Below, in pieces: positions 52,630-62,546 of a stretch of DNA of 64,000 bases. The DNA is from Candidatus Poribacteria bacterium. Lineage in GTDB: Bacteria; Poribacteria; WGA-4E; WGA-3G. The stretch covers positions 38,093 to 102,092 of the forward strand of contig JAJEIE010000014.1 in assembly GCA_022827625.1 (NCBI GenBank), written 5' to 3'. How positions within the stretch are numbered: position 1 is the first letter of the stretch; every line of letters starts with the position of its first letter. The notes below the pieces were generated by a model, which worked only from the letters and a program-made list of their open reading frames with translations, ran no database searches and was not told where the DNA came from. The translations under genes were made by a program, and so were the position numbers.

Positions 52630-53391
52630 CTATTCCAACGTCTTGTATAATTCCGCATGCCGTTGGAGCACAGCATCCGAATCCGGCGGATTGATAACCT
52701 CTATAGAAACAAATCCGTCATATCCATCTTGTGCAAGGAGTGTCAGCGAATCCCTTTCCGTGTCTGGCAGCGGTCCACTGTCACCAAAGTTGACGTGTGC
52801 ATGTCGGACTTTGCCACGTAGATGCACATAGGCGACACTTATAGGTTCGCCATGACGCACGTGATGCGCTGCGTGCCAATTCACAAAGGTGTTCTCTGCC
52901 CCTGCCCGATATATGGTTTCCGTAACCCAACTGCCAATGAGGTTGCCGTGTGTCTCCAGACAGAGTGCAACGCCAGCATCACCCGCCAAACCGTCACAAG
53001 CGCGAATCCCTTCCGCTTCCCAATCCAGCGTCTGAGACACTTCAACCGGTGTTTCCGGCACCCGATCCCCGAAAATCCGAATATTCTTCGCACCCATCTT
53101 CTCGGATAAATCGATATACCGCTTGAGCAAATCCACCTGTTCGGCGCGCTTATTGGCATCAGGATCAATAAACCGACACCCCGTAGCAATGCAGGAAAGT
53201 TCAATACCACTATCTGCAATCCGGGCGCGTGCCTCTTGGAGTTGCTGAGGCGTTGAATCTAATTCCACACTGTGTCCATGATCCCACTCCACACGGAGTT
53301 CCAAGTGTTCATAGTTATAATGTTTCGCTTTGTCAATTAATTCCGCCAATGTAAGCGGCGGACATACAGACGACATAAAACCAAATTTCAT
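52630..53391 (-). CDS. Sugar phosphate isomerase/epimerase (AP-endonuclease-2 TIM barrel)
   Basis: 253 residues from the ATG at 53391, which has GGAGG seven bases upstream; an in-frame GTG nine codons earlier has none. YNYEHLELRVEWDHG, VALCLETHGNLIGSW (metal Glu and His), TFVNWHAAHHVRHG, VRHAHVNFGDSG and YDGFVSIEVINPPDS follow the fold. The substrate is unknown. Third member of the fold in this window. Confidence 0.84.
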   Translation of the reverse strand: MKFGFMSSVCPPLTLAELIDKAKHYNYEHLELRVEWDHGHSVELDSTPQQLQEARARIADSGIELSCIATGCRFIDPDANKRAEQVDLLKRYIDLSEKMGAKNIRIFGDRVPETPVEVSQTLDWEAEGIRACDGLAGDAGVALCLETHGNLIGSWVTETIYRAGAENTFVNWHAAHHVRHGEPISVAYVHLRGKVRHAHVNFGDSGPLPDTERDSLTLLAQDGYDGFVSIEVINPPDSDAVLQRHAELYKTLE

Positions 53392-53457
53392 TATGAAACC
53401 TCCAAAAGTAGCAGGCACGCTCCGAGTGCCGTAGTTTGTTAAATTAAAAATGCCAGA

Positions 53458-56400
53458 TCACCCTTGAATCTGCACAGAAGAACTACCGTTCCCGCGCTTT
53501 CTAACGTTAATTTTGACAGGTATACGTCTCGTTAACTCCTGAACATGGCTAATGAGAAAGATGCTGCGTCCCTGCATACGGAGTCCTTCAAGTGCCGCGA
53601 TTGCGGTATCCAATGTCTCAGCATCAAGCGTCCCGAACCCTTCATCAAGGAACAGTGAATGGAGCTCCGCACGCCCGCGACTCAGATCCGCCAGGGCAAG
53701 TGCGAGTGCGAGACTCGTCAGGAATGATTCACCACCGGAGAGCGTCTCAACCGGACGTTCCTCATTCGCATTCCAGCGATCAATGACAGTCAAATTGCCG
53801 ATAGACTCGACTTTAAGTTGGTAGCGTTCCGAAGTGAGGTAATCCAATTGCACATTGGCTAAAACCCCCATCTGTTTGAACATAATCTCCAAAGCAAAGT
53901 CGCGCAAACTATTCGCAGGGATTGTGTCCTGTAGATTTTTCCAACGTATCAATTCTGCTTGTGCTGCAGCGACTTCCTCACCGAGTGCTTCTCGTTGTTC
54001 AAGGTGTTTTTTCAAGTCATCAATTACCTTCTGTTGTGTACCGATGCCTTTCAGTTCTTCTTCAAGTTGTGCTTGGATTTCCTTCATTTGCGTCTCGATC
54101 CGCTCCAACGCCTCTGGATCAAACGGTGTTTCCTCAAAGCGAGTCCGCAGTTCGGTAATCTCTAATGCAAGTCGATGCTTTTCGTCCTCATGTTCCTTAA
54201 TCCGGTTAGTGAGTTCCAGTGTCTTGGTCTCGTCTCGAAAGGCGTTGTCGTGTGCTTCCGGTGAATCGAATCCTGTGTCTGCTAACTTAGTAAAATAAGC
54301 ACTTTGTGCCATCTCAAACTTTTCATTAGATCCTTTATGATGTTTTTCGGAAAGCTCGTGAGCTGTCTGCTTTTGCGCCAAGAGATTCTGACTTTGCTGT
54401 AACTGATTATGAGCATCATCACGCGTTTGTTCTTTCGTCTTCAGATCCGTCTCTAATTGCTTGAGAGTGCCATCAATCTCGTCTTCCGTTTCCAACCCAC
54501 CAGTCTTCTCACGAACGGAATCCAGAAATGCCTCCACTTCACGTCGGTATTCGTTTATTTCATCTTGCAAGTCATCACGGTTATTCTGTAAGGTCTCAAG
54601 ACTGCCTTGGTCCGTTTCAATCTTAGCGTTAAGCAGTTTAAGATTGGTCTCAGCAGTATCCAGTTTGTCCTTGCGCGTCGCGACTTCCTCGATCTTTTTA
54701 TCAAACTGATCTACTGCCACGTCTGGAGCAACACTGTGAAAAACCTCTGGTAAGAATTCCCAAAAACCCTCCTCAGTAGACGCGATGTCCGCTTGCAAAT
54801 CCGTGATAGTATCATTTGCCTCTTGCAACTGTTTCTCAATACCTTCCAGAGATTTCTCCTCGCGCGCAAGGTCGTCTTCACAAGTATCAAACTGTTGCGT
54901 CGCCGTTTGACAAGCGAATGATGCTTGTGTGCATACTTGATCGGCATCGCTGAGTGCTGCAACAGCAGTCTCTGCTTTCTCAATCTGCGCAGCTACCCAC
55001 TCAGACGACACATCGGCATCTGGATAAATCTCCTGCCACGCCGCGAGGTATTTTATTTTCTCGTCCTGCAGCGTCCCTATTTCAGACCCGCAATCCTTAA
55101 TTTGCTGATCCGTATTATGTTTATTTTGTTGTATTTGCCCCTGTTTCACCTTCAAAGCCTGCAGCTGATCTTGTGCAGTTTTAGCCTCGGTTCTTGCGTC
55201 TTTTAAGGCATTCTGCAGTCGGTCATCATCTTCAGATTCGACCTTATCGGCATAAGGATGCTCAGTTGCCCCACAGACCAAACACGGCTCTCCAGTGTGA
55301 AGGTGTTGTCGGAGTTGGTTAATTGGGTTTGCCAAACGTGCAGATGCCAGTTCATCTTCAAAATGTCGAACAACTTCCGTCGCGTGTTGACACGCCTCCG
55401 CTTGTGCCACCGATTCAGACTCAATCTGCTGAAGTTCTATCTCCAGCAACGATAGCGCATTCTCTAAAGCATCGCGATGGTTTTCAGTGTTTGTCAAATC
55501 GTCTCGTACTGTTTCATATTTTTGAGCGATAGGTTGCGCTTTAACGGCTTGCTGTTTTCGCTCTGTCCATTGCTCATGCGTTCCATCCTTCGACAATGTA
55601 TTCCATACAGCAGTAGCATTTTCTAATGTAGTTTCTGCATCCGTTTTTTCCGAGAGTCTTTTTTCGCGTGCCTTAGACAATTCCTTAATTTTACGTTTTG
55701 ACGACACCACGGTTTTTTCGTGTTGGACTTTGGTTGCCAATGCCGTTTCCAATTGATTTTCTTTTGAACCGAGTTGTGCCAACAGAACATTTGCTTGCGT
55801 GAGACGGTGTTGCCGATCTGACGGAAGCGGATTCTCATCTAAAAACGTTCGCGCTTTATTAATCTGTTTCTGCAACCCAGTTTGCTCAGATTTGCTATCG
55901 GTTAACTCGTCCGAAAGTGTGTCAATCTCATCATTCAAATCTGTTAATCTTGAAGTCCGCTTCTCTGCTTCGGCAAACTGATCTGCTGCGCGCGCTACAT
56001 CTAATTTAGCAGCGGTGTAAATTTCCGTTTTCTCTGTGTGTTCAGTTGATGTTGTCTGGTACGCCTCCTCTTTTTTGTCAAAATCGGCTTGGTCGGTTTT
56101 GACCTGTTCCTCAGCATCCTTTTTCTCAGTGGTTGCCGTATCAAGTGCTTCCTTTGCTGTTTCAAGATCGGATTTTGCAGTGCTATATGCCTGTTTTTCA
56201 GGACGGAGACGTTCGGCACGTTGGGCATTTTCCAATTCCGCTTGAAGGGCATCAATCTTTGGCTGTTGATCTGAGAGCTCTGCCTGATGTTCTTCTGAGG
56301 ATTGGAGTTTCTCAAAGTCCTCTTTGCGTTTTGTTTCCCGATCCTTCTCATGTTGAATTTCCTGGCTTTGCGTCTCTAAGAGGTTGGTTTCGTTTTTCAA

Positions 56401-57093
56401 CTCATCAAGCACCGTCTCGGCTGCCGTAAGCTGTTCCTGAGAGGCTTCCGGGATTTTTTCTATTGCCGCAAGGACATCGGCGGTCGCTTTCTCGACCTCA
56501 GTAACCTTTTCATTTAACTTATCTTTCAGGACATCGTAGATACTAATACCGGCAGTTGCTTCCAAAATTGTGCGTCGATCTTCCTTATCCGCCTTCAAAA
56601 ACGCAGCAAACTCACCTTGCGCTAACATGACGGATCGTCTAAACGCATCAAAATCCAACCCTAAAATAGATTCGACCTCTTCACTAACTGTTCTCTGGCT
56701 TGAACCGAGAGCCTTGCCCATATTGCTCAGCTTATCGCTGATTAACTTGTTATCCGTTTTGTAAGACAACCGGACCTCTGCGGCGCTTCCACGCTTAAGA
56801 GACCAAGAGACAATGTAAGCGGTTCCATTTGCTGTAAAATGTGCTTCAGCGAATCCTTCCTTTTCGCCATGACTGATAAGATGCCTCGGGTGCTGGTTTC
56901 CTCTTCCACTCAAGCGCGGTGTGTTCCCATAGAGTGCGACGCAAATCGCATCCAACAAGGTCGTTTTTCCCGCCCCTGTCGGACCCGTAATCGCCACAAG
57001 GGACGCGTTCCCTAATAACGGACCTTCAAAATCAATATCTATTTCTTCACGAAAACTGTTTAGGTTCTTAAGCTTGAGTTTACATAATTTCAT
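53458..57093 (-). CDS. sbcC: Nuclease complex ATPase SbcC (Rad50-like)
   Basis: 1211 residues. N-terminal Walker A GPTGAGKTT at about residue 37. Two very long Glu/Lys/Gln-rich coiled coils flank a zinc hook C604-LV-C607. The C-terminal half-ATPase has LSGGESF at about 1117 and LFLDEGFGTLDAETLDTA at about 1143. With SbcD it forms the Mre11-Rad50-like complex that cuts DNA hairpins and blocked ends, which is relevant to the many inverted repeats in this window. It overlaps sbcD by 4 bases (ATGA). Confidence 0.95.
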   Translation of the reverse strand: MKLCKLKLKNLNSFREEIDIDFEGPLLGNASLVAITGPTGAGKTTLLDAICVALYGNTPRLSGRGNQHPRHLISHGEKEGFAEAHFTANGTAYIVSWSLKRGSAAEVRLSYKTDNKLISDKLSNMGKALGSSQRTVSEEVESILGLDFDAFRRSVMLAQGEFAAFLKADKEDRRTILEATAGISIYDVLKDKLNEKVTEVEKATADVLAAIEKIPEASQEQLTAAETVLDELKNETNLLETQSQEIQHEKDRETKRKEDFEKLQSSEEHQAELSDQQPKIDALQAELENAQRAERLRPEKQAYSTAKSDLETAKEALDTATTEKKDAEEQVKTDQADFDKKEEAYQTTSTEHTEKTEIYTAAKLDVARAADQFAEAEKRTSRLTDLNDEIDTLSDELTDSKSEQTGLQKQINKARTFLDENPLPSDRQHRLTQANVLLAQLGSKENQLETALATKVQHEKTVVSSKRKIKELSKAREKRLSEKTDAETTLENATAVWNTLSKDGTHEQWTERKQQAVKAQPIAQKYETVRDDLTNTENHRDALENALSLLEIELQQIESESVAQAEACQHATEVVRHFEDELASARLANPINQLRQHLHTGEPCLVCGATEHPYADKVESEDDDRLQNALKDARTEAKTAQDQLQALKVKQGQIQQNKHNTDQQIKDCGSEIGTLQDEKIKYLAAWQEIYPDADVSSEWVAAQIEKAETAVAALSDADQVCTQASFACQTATQQFDTCEDDLAREEKSLEGIEKQLQEANDTITDLQADIASTEEGFWEFLPEVFHSVAPDVAVDQFDKKIEEVATRKDKLDTAETNLKLLNAKIETDQGSLETLQNNRDDLQDEINEYRREVEAFLDSVREKTGGLETEDEIDGTLKQLETDLKTKEQTRDDAHNQLQQSQNLLAQKQTAHELSEKHHKGSNEKFEMAQSAYFTKLADTGFDSPEAHDNAFRDETKTLELTNRIKEHEDEKHRLALEITELRTRFEETPFDPEALERIETQMKEIQAQLEEELKGIGTQQKVIDDLKKHLEQREALGEEVAAAQAELIRWKNLQDTIPANSLRDFALEIMFKQMGVLANVQLDYLTSERYQLKVESIGNLTVIDRWNANEERPVETLSGGESFLTSLALALALADLSRGRAELHSLFLDEGFGTLDAETLDTAIAALEGLRMQGRSIFLISHVQELTRRIPVKINVRKRGNGSSSVQIQG

Positions 57094-58262
57094 TCGGCAC
57101 CCTCAACCATCTGGATTAATTCACTAAATGTCTGCGTCAAGGTTTGATCGGGTGATTCACCATCAAATTTTGTCCTATAAAATTGTTCAAAGATTTTCTC
57201 GGGGCGCGATATATCCTCAGAAGGAATTGTCGGTCCCTGCTTTACCTCTGGCAGCTCAATTTCTACACTCAATACATCGCCACCGCGCTCACTAAACGCT
57301 TGGCGCACTTTATCATTAATCCCCGTTTGCGGTTTGTCCAATTTCAGTTTAACCTGAATATACTTTCCATCCCACGCTTGTGTCCGTGCGTCCCAGAGAA
57401 CAGATTCCTCATCTCCAGTGACTGTACACAACTCTTTGAAAACAGGAATCTCAATAGCTTTATTTTTCACGAGCGTTCCGTCATCAAATAATTCCAACAG
57501 GTACACCTTTTTCTTATAACCGGCTTCGTTGAACCTCAGCGGGATCGGTGAACCTGAATAGCGAATAGGGTAATCGGTCCCTTTGATTGTCTGAGGTCTG
57601 TGAAGGTGTCCCAAGGCAACGTAATCCACACCGTCTGGAAAATCCGTTGTGTGGATAGCCGTCGCACCGCCAATCTGGATGTTTCGCTCAGAGTTGCTCT
57701 CTTTTCCACCATGAATAAACAGATGTCCCATTAAAATTTTAGGCAGTTCCCTTGGCATCTCGGAAACACATTCGGCATAGAAAGACTTGAGGCGTTCTCG
57801 ATACCGCCCGTTCCGCTCTATCTCCGTTTCGTAAGAGACATGTGGCAGCTCCGCCTCAGTCAGGTAAGGGACAGCTGCAACCATTACACGTGGGTTGTCA
57901 GGTGGAAAGGGTAACACACATTTAGAGACTTCAGTCGCCAAACCGACGACATGAATCCTACCCATCTTCAGAAACGCTCGTGGCGCCTCCAGATGTCGCG
58001 CTGAATCGTGATTACCGGCAGTGATTACCGTGTAGGTATCGGTTTCATTAAAAAGACGGTAGAGGAACCGATAATAGAGATTGGTTGCCTCGGCTGATGG
58101 GAGAGAGGTGTCGAAAATATCGCCTGAAACAAGGAGGAGTTCTACTTTATGCTCTTGAATCGTGTCAAAGAGCCAATCGAGGAATTGTTCGTGTTCGTCA
58201 AGTCGGGAACGTTCGTGGAGACGTTGTCCTATGTGCCAATCCGCAGTGTGTATAATTTTCAT
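57090..58262 (-). CDS. sbcD: Nuclease complex subunit SbcD (Mre11-like)
   Basis: 390 residues. Phosphoesterase motifs in order: HTADWHIGQ (residues 5-13), LLLVSGDIFDTSLPS, ITAGNHDSARH, ILMGHLFIHGG and YVALGHLHRPQ. The DNA-binding cap and C-terminal latch follow. It is translationally coupled to sbcC. Confidence 0.95.
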   Translation of the reverse strand: MKIIHTADWHIGQRLHERSRLDEHEQFLDWLFDTIQEHKVELLLVSGDIFDTSLPSAEATNLYYRFLYRLFNETDTYTVITAGNHDSARHLEAPRAFLKMGRIHVVGLATEVSKCVLPFPPDNPRVMVAAVPYLTEAELPHVSYETEIERNGRYRERLKSFYAECVSEMPRELPKILMGHLFIHGGKESNSERNIQIGGATAIHTTDFPDGVDYVALGHLHRPQTIKGTDYPIRYSGSPIPLRFNEAGYKKKVYLLELFDDGTLVKNKAIEIPVFKELCTVTGDEESVLWDARTQAWDGKYIQVKLKLDKPQTGINDKVRQAFSERGGDVLSVEIELPEVKQGPTIPSEDISRPEKIFEQFYRTKFDGESPDQTLTQTFSELIQMVEGAE

Positions 58263-58374
58263 AGTGATTTATGAGTTATTTCAAAACGCATGTTAAGGAT
58301 AAAGTATGAATATCATACCAAATTCCCGATATATTTTCAAACAGAATTCATCATAAAACGCCTCCATATTCTAC

Positions 58375-58403
58375 TTGATAAAAAACGGGGATATTGCTAA
58401 AAT
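58375..58403 (+). promoter_or_regulatory. Promoter before the Uma2-like gene and phyH/gfo operon
   Basis: TTGATA (58375-58380), a 17-base spacer and TAAAAT (58398-58403), about 70 bases before the ATG at 58474. Confidence 0.5.
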
Positions 58404-58473
58404 TATAGAATACCTTTCAAAAACGTAAAAAAACGGTTGAGAGGGACGTTCCTGTCCTGATACGGAGGCGATT

Positions 58474-58968
58474 ATGAATGCTCCAAACGATTTTCAATTC
58501 AAGCAAAGAAAATACATACCTTTCTTTCCAAAGGCGAGCGGAAAACCGACCGTTTACATCGAAGGCTACCCCTCTGAGGACGATGAACCTATGGCAGCAA
58601 CAGGTTTTCACGCCGACCAAATTTCCATCTTTTCCGAACAACTTTTGCGCTACTTTGCGATCAACCCCGACATTTACATCGGTATTGACAATTTCATCTA
58701 TTATCGTGAAGGCGACATCACCAAATTCGTTGCTCCCGATATTTATGTTGTGTTTGGTGTTGATAAATATCCACAGCGGCGAAGTTTTTATACCTGGGCA
58801 GAAGGTGCGGTGCCGACGACTATTTTTGAATTTCTTTCCGATTCCATGGAAGCGCATCACCTTCGAGTGGAAGCCGAAAAACGGCGAGACGAAGCAGAGA
58901 CACTCGCAGCTGCAGAAGCACAACGCAGAAAGGAAGTAGAAGTTGAGTTGGAACGGCTCCACGCATAA
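58474..58968 (+). CDS. Uma2-family (DUF820) protein with central deletion
   Basis: 164 residues. The N-terminal half matches Uma2 restriction-like proteins: IGIDNFIYYREGDITKFVAP, PDIYVVFGVDK, TTIFEFLSDSM. Straight after FLSDS the sequence jumps to the Glu/Lys/Ala-rich coiled-coil tail (EAEKRRDEAETLAAAEAQRR). In family members 70 or more residues, including the conserved REYF-type strand and its neighbours, lie between. The frame is intact, so it is a shortened, possibly inactive version. A ggaggcgatt site precedes the ATG. Confidence 0.7.
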   Translation: MNAPNDFQFKQRKYIPFFPKASGKPTVYIEGYPSEDDEPMAATGFHADQISIFSEQLLRYFAINPDIYIGIDNFIYYREGDITKFVAPDIYVVFGVDKYPQRRSFYTWAEGAVPTTIFEFLSDSMEAHHLRVEAEKRRDEAETLAAAEAQRRKEVEVELERLHA

Positions 58969-59012
58969 CTCGCTAATACCCGAAACAACGACCTTTAAAG
59001 GAGTGAACCATA

Positions 59013-60212
59013 ATGGAAAACAACGAACATACCTTAACCGCAGAACTCGAAGAGCTGGAAGTCTACGGTGAAACGCGGGTCGGATGGGATGAAAATACGC
59101 CCATCAATGAAACCGTCGACGCTGAAGGAAATCTTTTCTCCGGCGAAAGAGGGTTCGGTGTCGCAGATCCCAACTCGCCGAAACGTAGAGTCTATGACGA
59201 TCCAGAAGTCGAAGAACTACGTGAAAAACTACGCGTACACAACGGCATCCGCGGCCTCGAAATCTGCGAACCCCATGAAGTTAAGAAGATCGCTCGCATC
59301 TTTCATCGTGACGGCTTCGTCGTTGTCAAAGACCTCCTCAATGCCGAGCAGCTCACACGTTGGAGAGCCGGATGTGCCGAAGCACTCCGCGATATTCTCT
59401 CTATACCCGGACCCGAAAATAGAAAATACACAACCGAAACCGGACGCCTACCGCACCGGTATAGCTACGGCACCTCCTCCGCTTCGAGGCAGATGCTACA
59501 CCATTCCGCATGGGCAAGTATGATAGACCTGCCCACAACAACCCCTCTCGTCACAGAAATCTTCGGTTCTTCAGATTATCGAGTCTGGGGTTCAGGTGGT
59601 GACCTCTGTCTCCCCGGTGCAGTCGAGTACCAACATTTGCATCCCGATGGCAGAGACCCCCAACACCTTTCCGAAGCACGCATTCGGCAAGCCGAATTAG
59701 TCGGGGTTCAACTCCATAGGGACGATAATGGAAATCTAACTGTCCCAACACAAAAGATGATTATGGAGATGACACCGCCGACCGTAACGATTAACTTTGT
59801 GATGTGCGATCTAACATGGGAAAACGGCCCGATTCGCCAGATTCCAGGGACACATACGCTACAACAGAACCCACCGCCGCCAGGGGACGAACCCGACTGG
59901 ATGAAACATTCAACACTCGTCGGCGCGACTGCGGGTTCGGGTGTATTCCGAGACAATCGGGCATGGCACGGTGCAACGCCGAATCTCTCAAAGGAAATCC
60001 GCGCACTACCGAACGTCGAATATGCCGCACCGTGGCGCACACAGCACGGCTTTAGTCGGATTATGCCGCATGAGATATGGGAAACGCTCACCCCACACGC
60101 TCAGAAATTGTGTGAATGGATTAAGGCAGATCCAGGCGTTTGGCCACCCGGTGCCGGTATTATGCACCCGCTTGCAAGTAGACGTGCAGCAGCAAAGAAA
60201 AAAAGCAGTTAG
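59013..60212 (+). CDS. Phytanoyl-CoA dioxygenase-family protein 1
   Basis: 399 residues. KIARIFHRDGFVVVKDLLNA opens the PhyH domain at about residue 90. The Fe(II) ligands are probably H208 or H210 with D212 (HLHPD) and distal H319 (DNRAWHGATPNLSKE); QIPGTHTLQQN is the middle strand. It would hydroxylate a substrate with 2-oxoglutarate and O2. The first 80 residues are an acidic extension. aaaggag precedes the ATG. Head of the four-gene phyH-gfo-phyH-gfo run. Confidence 0.86.
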   Translation: MENNEHTLTAELEELEVYGETRVGWDENTPINETVDAEGNLFSGERGFGVADPNSPKRRVYDDPEVEELREKLRVHNGIRGLEICEPHEVKKIARIFHRDGFVVVKDLLNAEQLTRWRAGCAEALRDILSIPGPENRKYTTETGRLPHRYSYGTSSASRQMLHHSAWASMIDLPTTTPLVTEIFGSSDYRVWGSGGDLCLPGAVEYQHLHPDGRDPQHLSEARIRQAELVGVQLHRDDNGNLTVPTQKMIMEMTPPTVTINFVMCDLTWENGPIRQIPGTHTLQQNPPPPGDEPDWMKHSTLVGATAGSGVFRDNRAWHGATPNLSKEIRALPNVEYAAPWRTQHGFSRIMPHEIWETLTPHAQKLCEWIKADPGVWPPGAGIMHPLASRRAAAKKKSS

Positions 60213-60229
60213 CAGAAGGAGACGACATA

Positions 60230-61264
60230 ATGTTAAACTGGGGCGTTATGGGAGCAGGTGGCATCGCTTATGTCTTCTGCAACGGAATGCGTTTTACAGA
60301 CTCCGGGCAGATCCTCGCCGTCGCGAGTCGAACCCAATCGCGTATAGATAGACTCGCCAACGATTACAACATTCCTCGCCAATACAATGACTACGACGGC
60401 TTATTGACCGATGACGATATCGATGCCGTCTATATTGCAACAATCCACCCACTGCATGAGGAGTGGGCAATACAGTGTGCCGAAGCGGGGAAACATCTCC
60501 TCATCGAAAAACCAATCAGCATGAACCGTGCCGAAGCCGCGGCTATGGTCGAAGCGGCGCGGGAAAACGACGTGTTTCTCATGGAAGCCTTTATGTATCG
60601 CTGCCACCCACAAATAGCGAAGGTGGTCGAATTGATACAAGACGGCACGATCGGTGAGGTCCTCGTCATCCGATCGACCTTCAGCTACCGGTCAAATTTT
60701 AATCCGCAAAGCCGAATATTCAATCGGGAAATGGGCGGTGGCGGTATCCTTGACATCGGGTGTTACACGGCTTCAATGACTCGGAAAATGGCGGGTGCTG
60801 CTGAAAACAAACTATTCCTGAATCCGATTGAGGTCAAAGGGAACGGCAAAGTCGGTCCTACAGGTGTTGATCATATCGCAGCGGCAACACTCAAGTTTGA
60901 AAACGGTATCATCGGCGAAATAATTGCTGCCGTTGAGTGCAGCCTCGGCAGTAGTGTTTTTATTTTCGGGTCAGAAGGTTCAATCACCATTCCAAGCCCT
61001 TGGCTGCCCTCTTCGCCGTGCCGTCACGCGAGAGAACCGCTGCCACTGGATACAGTCTTCCCATCAACAAAAATTATCGTTGAGTCTCAGCAAAACCGGG
61101 AAGAGATTACCGTTGATGTCGATCGGGACCTCTTTACTTACGAAGCCGATACAGTAGCCAACCACATTGCGAATCGGCAAGCACCGGCGATGTCTTGGGA
61201 TGATACACTGGGTAATATGCAGCTCCTCGACGCGTGGCTCGCTGAGGTGGGAGTTGTTCATTGA
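60230..61264 (+). CDS. Gfo/Idh/MocA-family oxidoreductase 1
   Basis: 344 residues. The Rossmann N-terminus is WGVMGAGGIAYVFCNGM; IEKPISMNRAEAAAMVEAAR carries the EKP motif and MEAFMYRCHPQIAKVVELIQ starts the substrate domain. GGILDIGCYTASMTRKMAGA is the typical active-site helix with D and C-Y-T replacing the usual GxH. NAD(P)-dependent oxidation of a sugar or polyol (trans-1,2-dihydrobenzenediol dehydrogenase-like). The gap from phyH1 is 17 bases, with aaggaga. Confidence 0.9.
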   Translation: MLNWGVMGAGGIAYVFCNGMRFTDSGQILAVASRTQSRIDRLANDYNIPRQYNDYDGLLTDDDIDAVYIATIHPLHEEWAIQCAEAGKHLLIEKPISMNRAEAAAMVEAARENDVFLMEAFMYRCHPQIAKVVELIQDGTIGEVLVIRSTFSYRSNFNPQSRIFNREMGGGGILDIGCYTASMTRKMAGAAENKLFLNPIEVKGNGKVGPTGVDHIAAATLKFENGIIGEIIAAVECSLGSSVFIFGSEGSITIPSPWLPSSPCRHAREPLPLDTVFPSTKIIVESQQNREEITVDVDRDLFTYEADTVANHIANRQAPAMSWDDTLGNMQLLDAWLAEVGVVH

Positions 61265-61309
61265 TACGTGTGCAAATGTGGGATTTAAATTATTCAGGAG
61301 GCTCTACTG

Positions 61310-62518
61310 ATGGTAAAAGACGAAATGTTTCAGGAACGCGTTGTTCGGGTCGAAAAGCCGTCGTCACACTTTACATTGCTCCGTGCGCCTAATGGGGAAT
61401 TTCTTAGTACATCTGACACCAACGAACTTTCAGTCTTTGATTATGTTGACGACAAGGCAATATGGGAAAAAGTTGGAGGCAAGAATGCCTATCGCCATAT
61501 CGTCACGGGAATTCAACTTGAAGTCGAAGCGGCTGATGCTGAAAACGGCTGCTACCTCCGGTATCAAGGTAATCTACTCGCCAATGACGGCAGTGTAGGG
61601 GGTGAAGGTGCTGTATTTTCGGCTGGACACGGTCCCGCACACCTACCCTCTGCGTATCTCGAATCGTTCCAGGAAAACGGCTGGGTCTGTCTTCCGTCAA
61701 TCGTCGCTCCCGATATTGTTGAAGAGTTGGAACGTGTAAGCTGCACGGGTCGTTGGGAAGCGGAAACTTATGAGCGACGGGTGCCACCGCTGAATGAGAC
61801 CGCTGCAGTAGCCAAAATCATTACAGAGCCGGTTTCCTTGTGGCTGATGCGTCAATATATGAAAACGCGCGAAATCCGTCTTGGGCACTCACCGGGGTTC
61901 GCGATACTCTCGCCAGACGATGGCAAACGGAGGGTTCAAGGCTGGCATTCAGATTTCCCGTATCTCTGGGGTATCGCTGGTAGTGAAACTGTTAACCGCA
62001 TACCGGTTCACAAAGTCGATGGATTGGTGATGGGGGTACAACGCAATCTTTGCGTCTCAGAATTTCGCAAGGAAAATGGAGCAACCTGCTTCAAACTCGG
62101 ATCCCATACATTCGGTCAAGGACCACCTGTAGAGTGGATAAACGGAAACACCTCAAGGCAGGAAGGGGTTCGCGAGAGCAAAGGGTTACCCTATACCGGA
62201 CCAGAGGCTGATGTCGTTGAAGCACCAGCGGGAAGTTACATCGTCTACGATTCTCGGATCTGGCATCGCGCTGGCGTGAATCGAACAGCACATAAACGCG
62301 CCGCGATGCTCCAAGCCGTTATCCCAATGTTTATCATGCCATTTATGGACACCAGCCGTCCGTATAAAGATTTTATCCACAGTTCACTTGCAGATGAACT
62401 AACGGAACTCGAGCATCGGGAACTGGAGTCGGTCATGGTCAATAAGATGGTGGGTCCACAGGGGCATTTGGCGATCACTGTCGACGATGAGTTGACTGGA
62501 AGAATTAGTGTAACTTAG
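61310..62518 (+). CDS. Phytanoyl-CoA dioxygenase-family protein 2 with N-terminal beta domain
   Basis: 402 residues. Residues about 10-100 (FTLLRAPNGEFLSTSDTNEL, YRHIVTGIQLEVEAADAENG, CYLRYQGNLLAN) form a separate beta-rich module that hints at a trefoil or fascin-like fold. The PhyH domain begins at YLESFQENGWVCLPSIVAPD. The iron ligands are H213 and D215 (GWHSDFPYLWG) and H319 (YDSRIWHRAGVNRTAHKRAA). caggagg precedes the ATG. Little similarity to phyH1, so the two are not a recent duplication. Confidence 0.85.
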   Translation: MVKDEMFQERVVRVEKPSSHFTLLRAPNGEFLSTSDTNELSVFDYVDDKAIWEKVGGKNAYRHIVTGIQLEVEAADAENGCYLRYQGNLLANDGSVGGEGAVFSAGHGPAHLPSAYLESFQENGWVCLPSIVAPDIVEELERVSCTGRWEAETYERRVPPLNETAAVAKIITEPVSLWLMRQYMKTREIRLGHSPGFAILSPDDGKRRVQGWHSDFPYLWGIAGSETVNRIPVHKVDGLVMGVQRNLCVSEFRKENGATCFKLGSHTFGQGPPVEWINGNTSRQEGVRESKGLPYTGPEADVVEAPAGSYIVYDSRIWHRAGVNRTAHKRAAMLQAVIPMFIMPFMDTSRPYKDFIHSSLADELTELEHRELESVMVNKMVGPQGHLAITVDDELTGRISVT

Positions 62519-62546
62519 GTGTATCCACGCGAAGGAGATAGATTGA

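Noticed and set aside
53855..54298. Long antisense open frame opposite sbcC
   Set aside because: Ser/Phe-rich translation is the expected shadow of a Glu/Lys-rich coiled coil.
59013..62518. The two phyH genes as a recent tandem duplication
   Set aside because: The proteins differ in N-terminal architecture, in iron-site context and throughout their length; only the fold and operon position are shared.
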